A program made the translations under genes and the position numbers. Below the pieces are notes generated by a model that worked only from the letters and a program-made list of their open reading frames with translations, was not told the origin of the DNA and ran no database searches. DNA of 48,676 bases from a virus: positions 1 to 48,676 of IMG/VR virus record IMGVR_UViG_3300030085_003924. One strand, written 5' to 3'. Below are positions 26,443-34,871 of the stretch, piece after piece (the stretch's first letter is position 1; each line of letters opens with the position of its first letter).

Positions 26443-27202
26443 TTGTCAAGATATTTTTATATATGGTGATATAGAAAGAATTAGTCCTGAAGCACCAGTA
26501 CCAGTATTTGTTCCAACCAAAACTGAAAAAAATGATGGTATGGGTAGAAATGTTTCGAATAATGTTGAATCATTAGAGATGAATATATCTACTATTACTA
26601 ATAAAAATGGTATAGTTAAAAAAAGGTATGTTGATAATCGTAGTGGTCAAATGGTATTGAGAGTTGATGAACATGATTATTGTGAACGGATAGATAAGAA
26701 AGTTTTAGAAACTATACGGAACAATGAATGCAAACCACATTTTAATGATGTAACAAAAGTCGATGCAATTATTATATCAGATTATTGTAAGGGCTTTTTA
26801 GAAGAAGAAGATATTCAATTTATATGTGAAAATAATGACAATGTATTTATAGATACTAAAAAACAACTCGGTAATTTTATTCAAAGTGCCGATTTTATAA
26901 AAATAAATGAATTAGAATATAAAAAAAATCATGAAGTATTATCTGATGGTTTTGAAGATAAACTTATTGTTACTTTAGGTAGTAAGGGATGTAGATATAA
27001 AAATACAATTTTTTCTGTTCCTGAAGTACCCGTTAGAGATGTGAGTGGAGCAGGAGATACATTTCTTGCAGGATTGGTTCGTGGTTACTTGGATACGGGC
27101 GATATAGTTGAGGGAATAAAATTTGCACAAAGATGTACTACACTTGTCGTACAAAAACACGGAGTTGCAACCGTAAAATTAAAGGAGTTACAAAATGGCT
27201 AA
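26417..27202 (+). CDS. PfkB-family kinase, HldE/RfaE kinase-domain-like
   Basis: 'VVGDSCQDIFIYGDIERISP' followed by EAPVPVF is the D-glycero-D-manno-heptose-7-phosphate kinase signature. 'DVSGAGDTFLAGLVRG' carries the anion hole and catalytic base D214. The 261 residues lack part of the lid region found in full kinases (~315 residues) and the nucleotidyltransferase half of bifunctional HldE. It would phosphorylate a heptose or related sugar. A GT9-like gene at the right edge may use the product. AGGAG precedes the ATG, which overlaps the radical SAM gene by 26 bases. Confidence 0.85.
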   Translation: MKVLVVGDSCQDIFIYGDIERISPEAPVPVFVPTKTEKNDGMGRNVSNNVESLEMNISTITNKNGIVKKRYVDNRSGQMVLRVDEHDYCERIDKKVLETIRNNECKPHFNDVTKVDAIIISDYCKGFLEEEDIQFICENNDNVFIDTKKQLGNFIQSADFIKINELEYKKNHEVLSDGFEDKLIVTLGSKGCRYKNTIFSVPEVPVRDVSGAGDTFLAGLVRGYLDTGDIVEGIKFAQRCTTLVVQKHGVATVKLKELQNG

Positions 27203-27488
27203 AAGAAAACTACCACCACAAGGGACACAACAAGTTCAAGTTGATTTATCAAAGGCTGAAACTTTAAAATGTGATTCTTGTGGTAACTATCTTTTTATAC
27301 AGGCAAATGTAATTAAGAGAATATCAGCAATTATGTCACCAACGGGACAAGAAGCAGTGGTTCCTGTTCAAGTGTATAGTTGTGGAAATTGTGGAACAGT
27401 TCCAAAGATGTTCATGGAAGGTGCTGGTCTTGATGGTATAGAAGAACCAAAACAAGATTCACTTTCACGACCTGATTTGATGGGGTAA
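27195..27488 (+). CDS. Small zinc-ribbon protein
   Basis: This is a 97-residue protein with two CxxC knuckles ('LKCDSCGNYLF' near 27-36 and 'YSCGNCGTVPKMF' near 66-76) that would bind one zinc ion. Between them, 'SPTGQEAVVPVQV' resembles small conserved proteins of marine T4-like phages as I recall them. The function is unknown. It overlaps the kinase by eight bases. Confidence 0.65.
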   Translation: MAKRKLPPQGTQQVQVDLSKAETLKCDSCGNYLFIQANVIKRISAIMSPTGQEAVVPVQVYSCGNCGTVPKMFMEGAGLDGIEEPKQDSLSRPDLMG

Positions 27489-27489
27489 A

Positions 27490-27894
27490 ATGAAAAAGAA
27501 AAAAGATGATAAACCATTAGATTATGTAGAGAATAAATCAATACTACCTTATGGTGATAATCGTGGTGCTCCTGCAATTAAACCAACAGATATCAATAGT
27601 TGGAAAAATGAAAGGATAACCACAACCAATCATTATTTTGAAACAAGATACAATGAGATAAAAGAGGAATATATTAGGTTGATGCAAGAGTACGAGTGGA
27701 ATCAACTTGTATATAATGCTCAGTATAATTTTCAACCAGTTTTAGGTCATACTTATTATTTATATCAACACGAAAAAGGTCATTTGTGGTTGAGTTTGAT
27801 AGAACCAAACCAATGGTCACAGATATTTATTGGTGCATTTAAATTGACATCAAACGATAAATGGGAGAAGGTAGAGTGGACTACACCACAATAG
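27490..27894 (+). CDS. DUF2452-like protein
   Basis: The 134 residues end with 'FQPVLGHTYYLYQHEKGHLW' followed by LSLIEPNQW and 'IGAFKLTSNDKWEKV', which is the DUF2452 pattern (YxLY..., LSLI.P.xW, L..D..W). 'LPYGDNRGAPAIKPTDI' near the N-terminus also fits. No biochemical function is known for the family. It starts two bases after the zinc-ribbon gene and is overlapped by the next gene. Confidence 0.7.
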   Translation: MKKKKDDKPLDYVENKSILPYGDNRGAPAIKPTDINSWKNERITTTNHYFETRYNEIKEEYIRLMQEYEWNQLVYNAQYNFQPVLGHTYYLYQHEKGHLWLSLIEPNQWSQIFIGAFKLTSNDKWEKVEWTTPQ

Positions 27895-28526
27895 AAAAAG
27901 TATCTTTGGAAATTGCAAACCATTGGTCAGATACAAATTTCTTAGATGAAAGAAACGATAACTCTGGTGTGCTTGTAGCGTTCGATTGGAAAGAAAATAA
28001 CAATGGTGAATATTATTTATCAGAAATAAATACCAATATCGATTTGGGTAAACTTGAATCTGAAAAATTTGACTATAATGCCTTTTCAATATTTTTAAAA
28101 GTAAATGAATATACATTTGTAGTTGGTTTGGATAATGTAAATTTTAGTCCAAGTGATGAGTGGTTAGATAAATTAAAAAATTCTTTAAAATCCAAATCTG
28201 TTGGTTATGATAAATATACAGTTCAGGCATGGCCATCCCCTATTCCAAGATTAGAAACACCGAATAATGTTTTTATTTTGAGATATTGTTTTGATACTAA
28301 CAACCAAATTGATGAACTTGCTGCTAGTAATGAACTTTTCAGTATGTTTATTAAGGAAAGTGAGTGGAGACATCATCAGATATTTAAAGCTTCAACAGAT
28401 TGGGATAAAATCAAAGAAAAAAAACGAGTTATAGTGATGTGTAGTGAGGTCAAAAATATCATATTACACAGAGAGTATGTAAAAGAGCCAAAGCATGTTA
28501 TATTACATAGAGAGTCTATGAAATGA
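27861..28526 (+). CDS. Hypothetical protein
   Basis: I do not recognise a family. The protein of about 221 residues is mixed alpha/beta; 'GEYYLSEINTNIDLGKLE' is faintly like the E-x-N metal site of ATP-grasp enzymes, but no other ATP-grasp motif is clear. The C-terminus is basic and repeats HREY/HRES-type segments ('NIILHREYVKEP', 'HVILHRESMK'). The start may be ATG 27861 or GTG 27876; the latter has GGAG at the right distance. It ends in an ATGA overlap with the next gene. Confidence 0.6.
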   Translation: MGEGRVDYTTIEKVSLEIANHWSDTNFLDERNDNSGVLVAFDWKENNNGEYYLSEINTNIDLGKLESEKFDYNAFSIFLKVNEYTFVVGLDNVNFSPSDEWLDKLKNSLKSKSVGYDKYTVQAWPSPIPRLETPNNVFILRYCFDTNNQIDELAASNELFSMFIKESEWRHHQIFKASTDWDKIKEKKRVIVMCSEVKNIILHREYVKEPKHVILHRESMK

Positions 28527-29200
28527 AAAAAATTTTATACACCATAGGAGATAGTTGGACATATGGATACGAATTAGAGAATCCTGAAACAGAATGTTAT
28601 CCATACCTATTATCCAAAAAGTTAGGATGTGATTTGATAAATGAAGGATTACCTGCCGCATCAAATGATTGGATGTTTAGAAAATCAATCGAGTGGATAA
28701 TTAAGAATGATATTTCAAAATTAGAATTATTTATAGTTGGGTGGTCTTTTCCTTGGAGACGAGAGGAGAATTTTAGTTTTTATCATGGTGGTGATCCTAA
28801 ATCTGAAAGAAAAAGTTATGCACATGGACCCGATGGTGAACCAATCTCTAAATGGATTAGTGAAAATTTGTTTGATGTGAGGTTATCCTATATAAAAACC
28901 TTTACTTATATTTATACACTACAAGAAATATTAAAAAGTAAAAAAATTAATTATTTGTTTTATCATCCTTTAGACGATATTTTCGTTCAAGATGAATGGT
29001 ATGAGAAAAACATCAAATCTGATGTTCATGATATTTATTTACAGATAGATTGGGATAAGAGTGTGGGTCCTGATTTCAATGGAAATTCTGTCATCCCAAG
29101 AGATGAACTCAGACATACATTGGGACATCCCAATAAAAAAGAAACAGAATGGTTGGCTGACCAACTATTTAATTTTATAGAGAAAAATAATGGAATTTAA
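28523..29200 (+). CDS. SGNH/GDSL-type hydrolase-like protein, copy 2
   Basis: 'KKILYTIGDSWTYGYELENP' holds block I with an intact GDS(W), so Ser11 is the likely nucleophile. 'GLPAASNDWMFRK' fits the Gly/Asn blocks and 'LGHPNKKETEWLADQL' carries the final His. It has 225 residues and resembles the protein at 15715 in length and block order. Esterase or acyl-transfer activity on a carbohydrate is likely. It overlaps both neighbours. Confidence 0.75.
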   Translation: MKKILYTIGDSWTYGYELENPETECYPYLLSKKLGCDLINEGLPAASNDWMFRKSIEWIIKNDISKLELFIVGWSFPWRREENFSFYHGGDPKSERKSYAHGPDGEPISKWISENLFDVRLSYIKTFTYIYTLQEILKSKKINYLFYHPLDDIFVQDEWYEKNIKSDVHDIYLQIDWDKSVGPDFNGNSVIPRDELRHTLGHPNKKETEWLADQLFNFIEKNNGI

Positions 29201-29603
29201 AATTTACGATGCGGCAAGATACATACATAGTGGTTCACTTGATCATGTGATATTTTTTGTCAGATATGGATTCGAAGATAGTGGTTCTTCTGCAAAAAAT
29301 GGAGTACTCAATGATAATAGAAAAACTTATTTTAAACAATTACCACCTGTAAGTTCAGATAATTTTGTAACTTACGAGAGTATTAGTGAGTCAACAATCA
29401 AAGGGTGGATTAGAGATTCATATGGAGATGATTGGGGTTCATTTACTTCAAGTATCGAAACCGAAATGACAAATGATTTAAATTCAAGAGCATCATCAAA
29501 ACCAACTTGTGTTATCTGGTGGTCATCTGGTTCACAAGATTTGAATACTGAATTATTAGAAAGTGGGAGTATGAACCATACATATAATAATCCTGACATA
29601 TAA
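29190..29603 (+). CDS. Hypothetical protein
   Basis: I do not recognise this 137-residue protein. It has Ser- and Asp-rich segments ('GSSAKNG', 'SYGDDWGSFTSSIE'), 'CVIWWSSGSQDLN' near the C-terminus and no signal peptide or membrane segment. It overlaps the SGNH gene by 11 bases and is followed by a 14-base gap. Confidence 0.6.
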   Translation: MEFKIYDAARYIHSGSLDHVIFFVRYGFEDSGSSAKNGVLNDNRKTYFKQLPPVSSDNFVTYESISESTIKGWIRDSYGDDWGSFTSSIETEMTNDLNSRASSKPTCVIWWSSGSQDLNTELLESGSMNHTYNNPDI

Positions 29604-29617
29604 AGGTTTTCAATACT

Positions 29618-30790
29618 ATGGTAAAATTTTACTTCGACCTGAATAGTTATGATGAACAAGAAGTTTCTAATGATATTAAAAAAATTAAGGTTATTGACCG
29701 AAAAAAATTACAAGATGCAATAGATACATTTCAAAAAGAATTAGATTGGCGACAGATGTGGTCGGTTGATGATGCACAGGAACGATTAGACGATGGTTGG
29801 TGGTTTTATATAATAGAAAGGGATGATAAATACATTGGTTGGGGATGGTTCGATACTTCACAAAAAAAGTTTTGTAATTTATATGTTCACAAAGATTACA
29901 GAGCAGACGGATATGGAAAAGATTTAGTGTATGTAAGGTTGAATGAGTGTAAGAAACAGAATATAGAAAAGGTTTGGATGGAAGTCAATCGCTGGAATGT
30001 ACCAATTCAAAAAATTAATCAGAAACTTGGATGGACACCAAAGATACATTATACATTTTGGACTGGAGGTTATGATTCTACTTTTTATGTTATAAATTCT
30101 TTATTAGAGGGAAAAGTTGTACAACCTATTTACATAGATGATACGAAAAGACATGGTGGTTATCATGAAAATAGTCTTGTTTTTCGGAGAGATGGAAATG
30201 AAAATAAATATCCAAGAAAATCAACTAATATAGAGTTAGAAAGAATGGAGTGGTTACGAGAAAGAATTTATGAAAATATACCAAATACTAAAGAATTATT
30301 TTTACCTCTATGGGTAATTGAAAAACCTATAGCAGAAGATGAAGAAATAAGTAAATTTGTAGAAAAATATAATGAATGGATTCCAGAACCTGTTTATAAA
30401 AATAAATATGGAAAAGGTCAATGGTTAGAAGCACAAGCAGATATTGTATTAAGATTTCAAAAACAATTTGGACTTAAAATTGATTATCCTATAGAACGAA
30501 TTGATGGAGAGTGGTATGAAATATTTGATTGTGCAATATCTGATGGTAAATTTGATTCTGAAAAATTACCAAAAGAATATAGTGATGTAAAGATATGGGA
30601 GAATTTTAACTATCCAATAAGACATCTTAGTAAAGAAGAAGAATTGGAAATAGCAAAACAAAAAGGATTTGACAAGTTGTTGTACTATACTTGGACTTGT
30701 TGGTATCCAAAAGATGATGAACCTTGTAATGAATGTAAAATGTGTAAGGAGAGAATAATAGAATGTCGGAGTATTGGGGATACCACTTAA
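29618..30790 (+). CDS. GNAT acetyltransferase-PP-loop (QueC-like) ATPase fusion
   Basis: The first ~145 residues are a GNAT domain: 'YIGWGWFDTSQKKFCNLYVH' and then 'DYRADGYGKDLVYVRL', the acetyl-CoA loop, with 'MEVNRWNVPIQKINQKLGW' as the last strand and helix. A PP-loop ATPase domain follows, with 'FWTGGYDSTFYV' (WTGGYDST at 148-155) and a C-terminal zinc cluster C361/C370/C373/C376 ('TCWYPKDDEPCNECKMCKER'). This matches the arrangement of QueC, which makes 7-cyano-7-deazaguanine. No other queuosine-pathway gene is visible here, so the substrate may differ. The domain pairing in one chain is unusual. It has 390 residues. Confidence 0.8.
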   Translation: MVKFYFDLNSYDEQEVSNDIKKIKVIDRKKLQDAIDTFQKELDWRQMWSVDDAQERLDDGWWFYIIERDDKYIGWGWFDTSQKKFCNLYVHKDYRADGYGKDLVYVRLNECKKQNIEKVWMEVNRWNVPIQKINQKLGWTPKIHYTFWTGGYDSTFYVINSLLEGKVVQPIYIDDTKRHGGYHENSLVFRRDGNENKYPRKSTNIELERMEWLRERIYENIPNTKELFLPLWVIEKPIAEDEEISKFVEKYNEWIPEPVYKNKYGKGQWLEAQADIVLRFQKQFGLKIDYPIERIDGEWYEIFDCAISDGKFDSEKLPKEYSDVKIWENFNYPIRHLSKEEELEIAKQKGFDKLLYYTWTCWYPKDDEPCNECKMCKERIIECRSIGDTT

Positions 30791-31119
30791 TACTTGATTG
30801 TAAATCAGGTAATAATGTTGATGATAAACAAAATATAAAAAATTTTGTTACTGATTTGGTTGATAGAATCGATATGGTTGCATTTGGAAATCCAATAGTA
30901 GAACATTTTGCATCTCACGATAAAGAAAAGGCTGGGTTTAGTCTTGTTCAGTTAATAGAAACAAGTTCTATCGTTGGACATTTTGTAGATAAAAATGGTG
31001 ATTTTTATTTAGATATTTTTTCGTGTAAAAAATTTAAAAGGCATATAGTTATAGAATGTGTGAAGCAATATTTTTCACCTTTTAGTGTGAAAGAGACATA
31101 CTTATTAAGACAATCGTAA
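30763..31119 (+). CDS. speD: S-adenosylmethionine decarboxylase-like proenzyme (SpeD)
   Basis: SpeD decarboxylates AdoMet for spermidine synthesis after cutting itself to form a pyruvoyl group. 'YWGYHLILDCKSGN' at the N-terminus, 'GFSLVQLIETSSIVGHF' (E66-T67-S68-S69, H73) and 'FYLDIFSCKKF' match the compact class. In most bacterial forms a Glu-Ser-His motif marks the cut site. Here the surrounding residues read T-S-S, as in some viral relatives, so the cut would be next to S68 or S69. It has 118 residues. Related proteins have evolved into ornithine or arginine decarboxylases, so the substrate should be tested. It overlaps the fusion gene by 28 bases. Confidence 0.8.
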   Translation: MSEYWGYHLILDCKSGNNVDDKQNIKNFVTDLVDRIDMVAFGNPIVEHFASHDKEKAGFSLVQLIETSSIVGHFVDKNGDFYLDIFSCKKFKRHIVIECVKQYFSPFSVKETYLLRQS

Positions 31120-31136
31120 ATCAAACACAGGAGATT

Positions 31137-31955
31137 ATGAAAATGAAAAGGTTATTATTGATATTAGGAATGGTTTCAGTTCTAACGGCACAATCAGCAA
31201 CAATCAAAAATAGCATAATTGGATATACATCAGTAGGTGATACCGTATCTTTTGAAAAACCAACACTTTGGTCATTCATTAAGGATGACAATTCAAAGTG
31301 GATGGCTTCTCTTTGGATAGAGGCACCTTGGAGTGATAAATCCGTTTATGTTGAGGAGTTGTTCTACAAACCTTATAGTGATAAGTTCACTATTGGTTTA
31401 GGTAGACAAGCAATTCCATTTGGTTCTAATGTTCCATATTTGGATTTAACAAGAGGTGATAAGTTTACTTACGCAACACCAACACCTAATGATGTTGGAC
31501 TCTTGTATTTCGGAGATGGTATTAGTATCTATGGTGGAGTTGGTAAGTGGTTTTTAGAAACCTATTATGGTAATGACATCGAAAACGGATATGATGTATT
31601 GACTACTGCAAGATTAAGTTATGAGGTAGGTGATATTCATTTCATCGGTGTATCAGTTGATAATCAAGATAGACAAGTTCTTGATGTAAGTGGATATAGT
31701 AAATATGTCGATTATGTTACAGAATTTAGAGAAGATTATCAATGGGGTAGAGCAATTATCAAGAGTGGTAAGTATGGTCTATCAGCATTAGCAGGTTTTG
31801 AAAGAACCGAAGATGAAACACAGGCACTTTATGGTCTTGTGTATCAGTATGGAGAACCCAATCAATTCGTTTCCGCTGAATTAAGTGGTGAAGGTGATGT
31901 GAGGGTTAAATTGTATTATGGTTTTAACTTAAATGTAGGAAATAAAAATGACTAA
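31137..31955 (+). CDS. Outer-membrane porin-like beta-barrel protein
   Basis: A lipoprotein-free signal peptide ('MKMKRLLLILGMVSVLTAQS') is followed by beta-strands with alternating aromatic residues, such as 'FTIGLGRQAIPFGSNVPYLD', 'GDGISIYGGVGKWFLETYYG' and 'VRVKLYYGFNLNVG'. The final strand supports an outer-membrane barrel, although the chain ends NKND rather than Phe. It has 272 residues. The strong ribosome site AGGAG precedes the ATG. No family can be named. It overlaps the transporter gene by eight bases, and both look like host-envelope genes. Confidence 0.7.
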   Translation: MKMKRLLLILGMVSVLTAQSATIKNSIIGYTSVGDTVSFEKPTLWSFIKDDNSKWMASLWIEAPWSDKSVYVEELFYKPYSDKFTIGLGRQAIPFGSNVPYLDLTRGDKFTYATPTPNDVGLLYFGDGISIYGGVGKWFLETYYGNDIENGYDVLTTARLSYEVGDIHFIGVSVDNQDRQVLDVSGYSKYVDYVTEFREDYQWGRAIIKSGKYGLSALAGFERTEDETQALYGLVYQYGEPNQFVSAELSGEGDVRVKLYYGFNLNVGNKND

Positions 31956-32856
31956 ATTTTTAAAAGGATTCTTAGCAATAGCAACTGCAGTATTCGCTTG
32001 GTCAACCCTTGAGGTTACTGGTAGTTTTATATTTGCTGAAGGAGCAGGACCCGTATCGGTATTGTCGGTTAGATTTCTAATCGCCACACTATTGTTTGGT
32101 GGGGTAATGTTATGGAAGAAACAAACAACAGGTGAAAATCTGTTCGCAGTGGAAAAGGAAGATAGGAAGAAATTTCTATTAAATGGTGTAATATTGGCAG
32201 CACACTTATTAGTGTATTGGTTCGCTTGGGAACTACTCGACCCGAACCTACCTGTTATTTACGCACTATTCTATATATATCCATTTATACTATGTTTGAT
32301 TTCTATATTTTACTATGGAGAAAAATTTAGTAATAATAGAAAACTTGCATTAGGATTGGGAACTATTGGTTGTGCGTTCGCTATTGAACTGATACCATCA
32401 TTCTCAACCGAAGCTCTGAACACCGAAGGTGTATTATTGGGTGTGGCAGCTGGGATATCTTGGGTAGCCTACTTGTTAGTAGGACAAGATATAATGAAAA
32501 AATATAAACCACTTACGATTGTATTTTATGACTTTCTACAAGTGTTCGCTTATGTTTCATTATTTCAATCACCAATGACAACCATTTCGGAAGTAACATT
32601 TAACGGATTACTTGCAATTGCTTACATTTCAGTAGTGGCAAGTTTTATCGCTTATCTATGTTATTGGATAGCAGTTAAGAATATTGGAGCAACCAATACA
32701 GGAATTGCTGAATTGGGAACACCGATATTTGGAGTAACACTCGGTTACTTTTTTCTATCTATGACACCATCATTGTGGCAGATAGCTGGACTTGTAATGA
32801 TTTCAAGTGGATTATATCTAATCTACAACGAAAAACAAGTCGTATATGACCAATGA
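31948..32856 (+). CDS. EamA/DMT-family transporter
   Basis: This is an inner-membrane transporter of the drug/metabolite superfamily with about ten transmembrane helices in two EamA repeats. The first runs from 'LAIATAVFAWSTLEVTGSF' to 'LGTIGCAFAIELI'; the second from 'LGVAAGISWVAYLLVG' to 'LVMISSGLYLIYNE'. 'PVIYALFYIYPFILCLISIF' and 'ELGTPIFGVTLGYFFL' are the typical substrate-lining segments. It has 302 residues, the normal length. The substrate is unknown: amino acids, nucleosides or polyamine precursors. It directly follows the SpeD and porin-like genes. Confidence 0.93.
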   Translation: MTKFLKGFLAIATAVFAWSTLEVTGSFIFAEGAGPVSVLSVRFLIATLLFGGVMLWKKQTTGENLFAVEKEDRKKFLLNGVILAAHLLVYWFAWELLDPNLPVIYALFYIYPFILCLISIFYYGEKFSNNRKLALGLGTIGCAFAIELIPSFSTEALNTEGVLLGVAAGISWVAYLLVGQDIMKKYKPLTIVFYDFLQVFAYVSLFQSPMTTISEVTFNGLLAIAYISVVASFIAYLCYWIAVKNIGATNTGIAELGTPIFGVTLGYFFLSMTPSLWQIAGLVMISSGLYLIYNEKQVVYDQ

Positions 32857-33559
32857 TGTACATATAATAGAAACAGACGAGTATTTAGATTTATCAAATC
32901 TTAATCTATGTACTCAAGAATTCGAAGGTAATTTAAGTGAAATAACTCATAGTGCGACAATAGGTCAATTTTCACCTGATATATCTGTTGAGGATCCAAA
33001 GGATTCCAAAACCATAACTCTGAGAGTTTTAAAAAATAATAACGATTGGAAAGATTGGTCTCTGATAGATAAGGAAGAAAGATGGACAGATGGTTTACTC
33101 TATGAGTTATTTCCCAATACCAAAGAATTTATTTCTACTCTACCATTCAAATCTATTGGTAGAGTTTTCATCAGTTTCACCCAAAATAAAACCAATATAA
33201 CACCACACGCTGGATTTACTCCAGGAGTTCAAAAAACTTGGAGACAAGAATTCTTATGGTTTAATTTGATAGGCAATAAGAGAATGTGGTGTACCAATTA
33301 CGATAATACCTTAGAGTTTTACAAAAATAATTTTGTGGTAGAGGATAGATTTGAAAAGGTATATTCTAAAGGAATTTCTTGTTGGTTTAATCCACTTTTA
33401 TTACATGGTGTTGATTGTGGAGAAAATATTTCTGCAAGTTTAAGAGTGGATGGAGAATACACAAGAGAATTCAGAAAAAAAATATTTGGTGATGAGGAGT
33501 GGAAAACAGAATTTAATTATGTGGATGAAACACACTTAGACCAATTAGGGAGAGATTAG
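32846..33559 (+). CDS. 2OG-Fe(II) oxygenase-like protein (Asp/Asn hydroxylase-like)
   Basis: 'NITPHAGFTPGVQKTWRQEF' then LWFNLIGNKRMW, then 'GISCWFNPLLLHGVDC' and 'ASLRVDGEY' follow the aspartyl/asparaginyl hydroxylase-like double-stranded beta-helix. His in TPHAG and LLHGVD would bind iron, and Arg in SLRVDG would bind 2-oxoglutarate. It has 237 residues. It starts the modification block that continues with SET, LplA-like and radical SAM genes. The substrate may be a protein side chain. Confidence 0.65.
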   Translation: MTNDVHIIETDEYLDLSNLNLCTQEFEGNLSEITHSATIGQFSPDISVEDPKDSKTITLRVLKNNNDWKDWSLIDKEERWTDGLLYELFPNTKEFISTLPFKSIGRVFISFTQNKTNITPHAGFTPGVQKTWRQEFLWFNLIGNKRMWCTNYDNTLEFYKNNFVVEDRFEKVYSKGISCWFNPLLLHGVDCGENISASLRVDGEYTREFRKKIFGDEEWKTEFNYVDETHLDQLGRD

Positions 33560-33561
33560 AT

Positions 33562-34062
33562 ATGAACGAAGATGAAAAATATATCTTAGAATGGTATAAG
33601 AATAAAATATGGTCAAAACCATCCCTTTCTAAAGTATGTGAGGGAATCGGTATGGTTGCCATTCGTGATATACCAAAAGGAACGAGTATATTCGATTTAG
33701 CAGACAGAAGTGTTTATGGTTGGATACCTTGGAGTGAAGCAAAGTCAATTCCGAGAGAGGTCTTGGAATGGGTATTGGAATGTCAACCACAAGTTGGTGA
33801 CCAAGTTATTGATGTTCCAAAATTACACGAAGAATTTTTCAACGACAAACATGAATCTATGTTTGGATATACACAACAAGGAATGAATTGGCAAACGACT
33901 TGGTATTATGTTAATCATTCATCCGACAAACCTAATGTGGCCGCACATTCTACTGGTCATCCAAGAATTCAAAAGTATATTACCCTTAGAGATATTTATA
34001 AGGGAGAAGAAATATTAGAGGATTATAATGGATACACAAAAGAATGGAAATTAGATATTTAG
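33562..34062 (+). CDS. SET-domain methyltransferase-like protein
   Basis: The SET fold is visible as 'GIGMVAIRDIPKGTSIF' (N-terminal AdoMet strand), 'YVNHSSDKPNVA' (NHS motif, AdoMet pseudoknot) and 'RDIYKGEEILEDYNGY' (catalytic Tyr). The length of 166 residues suits a minimal viral-type SET protein. SET enzymes methylate lysines on proteins. A viral relative in chlorella viruses modifies host histones; here the target would be a phage or bacterial protein. It starts two bases after the oxygenase gene. Confidence 0.8.
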   Translation: MNEDEKYILEWYKNKIWSKPSLSKVCEGIGMVAIRDIPKGTSIFDLADRSVYGWIPWSEAKSIPREVLEWVLECQPQVGDQVIDVPKLHEEFFNDKHESMFGYTQQGMNWQTTWYYVNHSSDKPNVAAHSTGHPRIQKYITLRDIYKGEEILEDYNGYTKEWKLDI

Positions 34063-34871
34063 ATTTAGGTTTAGTTTCACCAGAAATATATACATCTCTT
34101 TGGGAATATGACAAAGTAGTTGAACTCAAAGAACCAACCTTAATAAAATTTTCACCTGAAACAACCGTAATACAATTTTGGCAAGGTCCTTATTGGGATG
34201 AAGTTACTCAAACTTGGAAAAACGATTACACAGATTTGAGTAACTTTTATAATGCCGATATACTGAGAGGAATTCCAAAGTCTCGGTGTTACATACCTAT
34301 CGAAATCAATTATAGTGCAGAAATAGCTTATTATATTGCCACACCAAATGGTACAGATTTTATTCTATATGTACCAGATTCTACTAAAGAGGAAAGAGGA
34401 ATATTAGATTCTATGTTTCAAAATGTTATGGTTGAAGTGTTGTCGGATAGAGGTATTGACACTAAAATTGATGGTAATGATGTATTGTATAGGTATGGTC
34501 ATAAATACAAAAAGTTTTCAGGTTCATTATATAGACCAGCCTCAAATGGATTCGGATATATTGATAATGGTATAACATATAAGTTTGATTTTGAGTTGGC
34601 AAATAAATTAAGAGAAATTACTAACGAGATAAATATTAAAAAATTTGATGTCAAGGATGTTTCGGATGTAGTAGGTGGATTGTGGGAAATTGATAGAACC
34701 ATAAATAAAGATGATTTAGATTTCGAAGTAGTACATAGGATGTGTTATAAATTAGGATATACTTTACGACACGACAATTTTGACGAAGAATATTTATTAT
34801 TTGAGAGAGGACATAAGAGAATGACAGATAAAGACTGGTATTTGTATGGAAATAATGATGGGTTTACCTAA
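34044..34871 (+). CDS. Lipoate-protein ligase A-like protein
   Basis: The segment 'HKYKKFSGSLYRPASNGFGY' followed by 'IDNGITYKFDFELANKL' resembles the lipoate/biotin ligase core (KxSG, the lysine that contacts the adenylate, then a GTLL/D-type strand), and 'KDVSDVVGGLWEI' matches the following V..G...I part. The first ~100 residues are divergent and rich in Trp/Tyr. It has 275 residues. If active it would attach an acid to a protein lysine; it could be an unrelated fold. Confidence 0.45.
   Translation: MEIRYLDLGLVSPEIYTSLWEYDKVVELKEPTLIKFSPETTVIQFWQGPYWDEVTQTWKNDYTDLSNFYNADILRGIPKSRCYIPIEINYSAEIAYYIATPNGTDFILYVPDSTKEERGILDSMFQNVMVEVLSDRGIDTKIDGNDVLYRYGHKYKKFSGSLYRPASNGFGYIDNGITYKFDFELANKLREITNEINIKKFDVKDVSDVVGGLWEIDRTINKDDLDFEVVHRMCYKLGYTLRHDNFDEEYLLFERGHKRMTDKDWYLYGNNDGFT

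Noticed and set aside
29618-30790. Full queuosine or 7-deazaguanine DNA modification pathway
   Set aside because: Only the QueC-like half is visible; no FolE, QueD or QueE signature was recognised, and the radical SAM genes here do not look like QueE.
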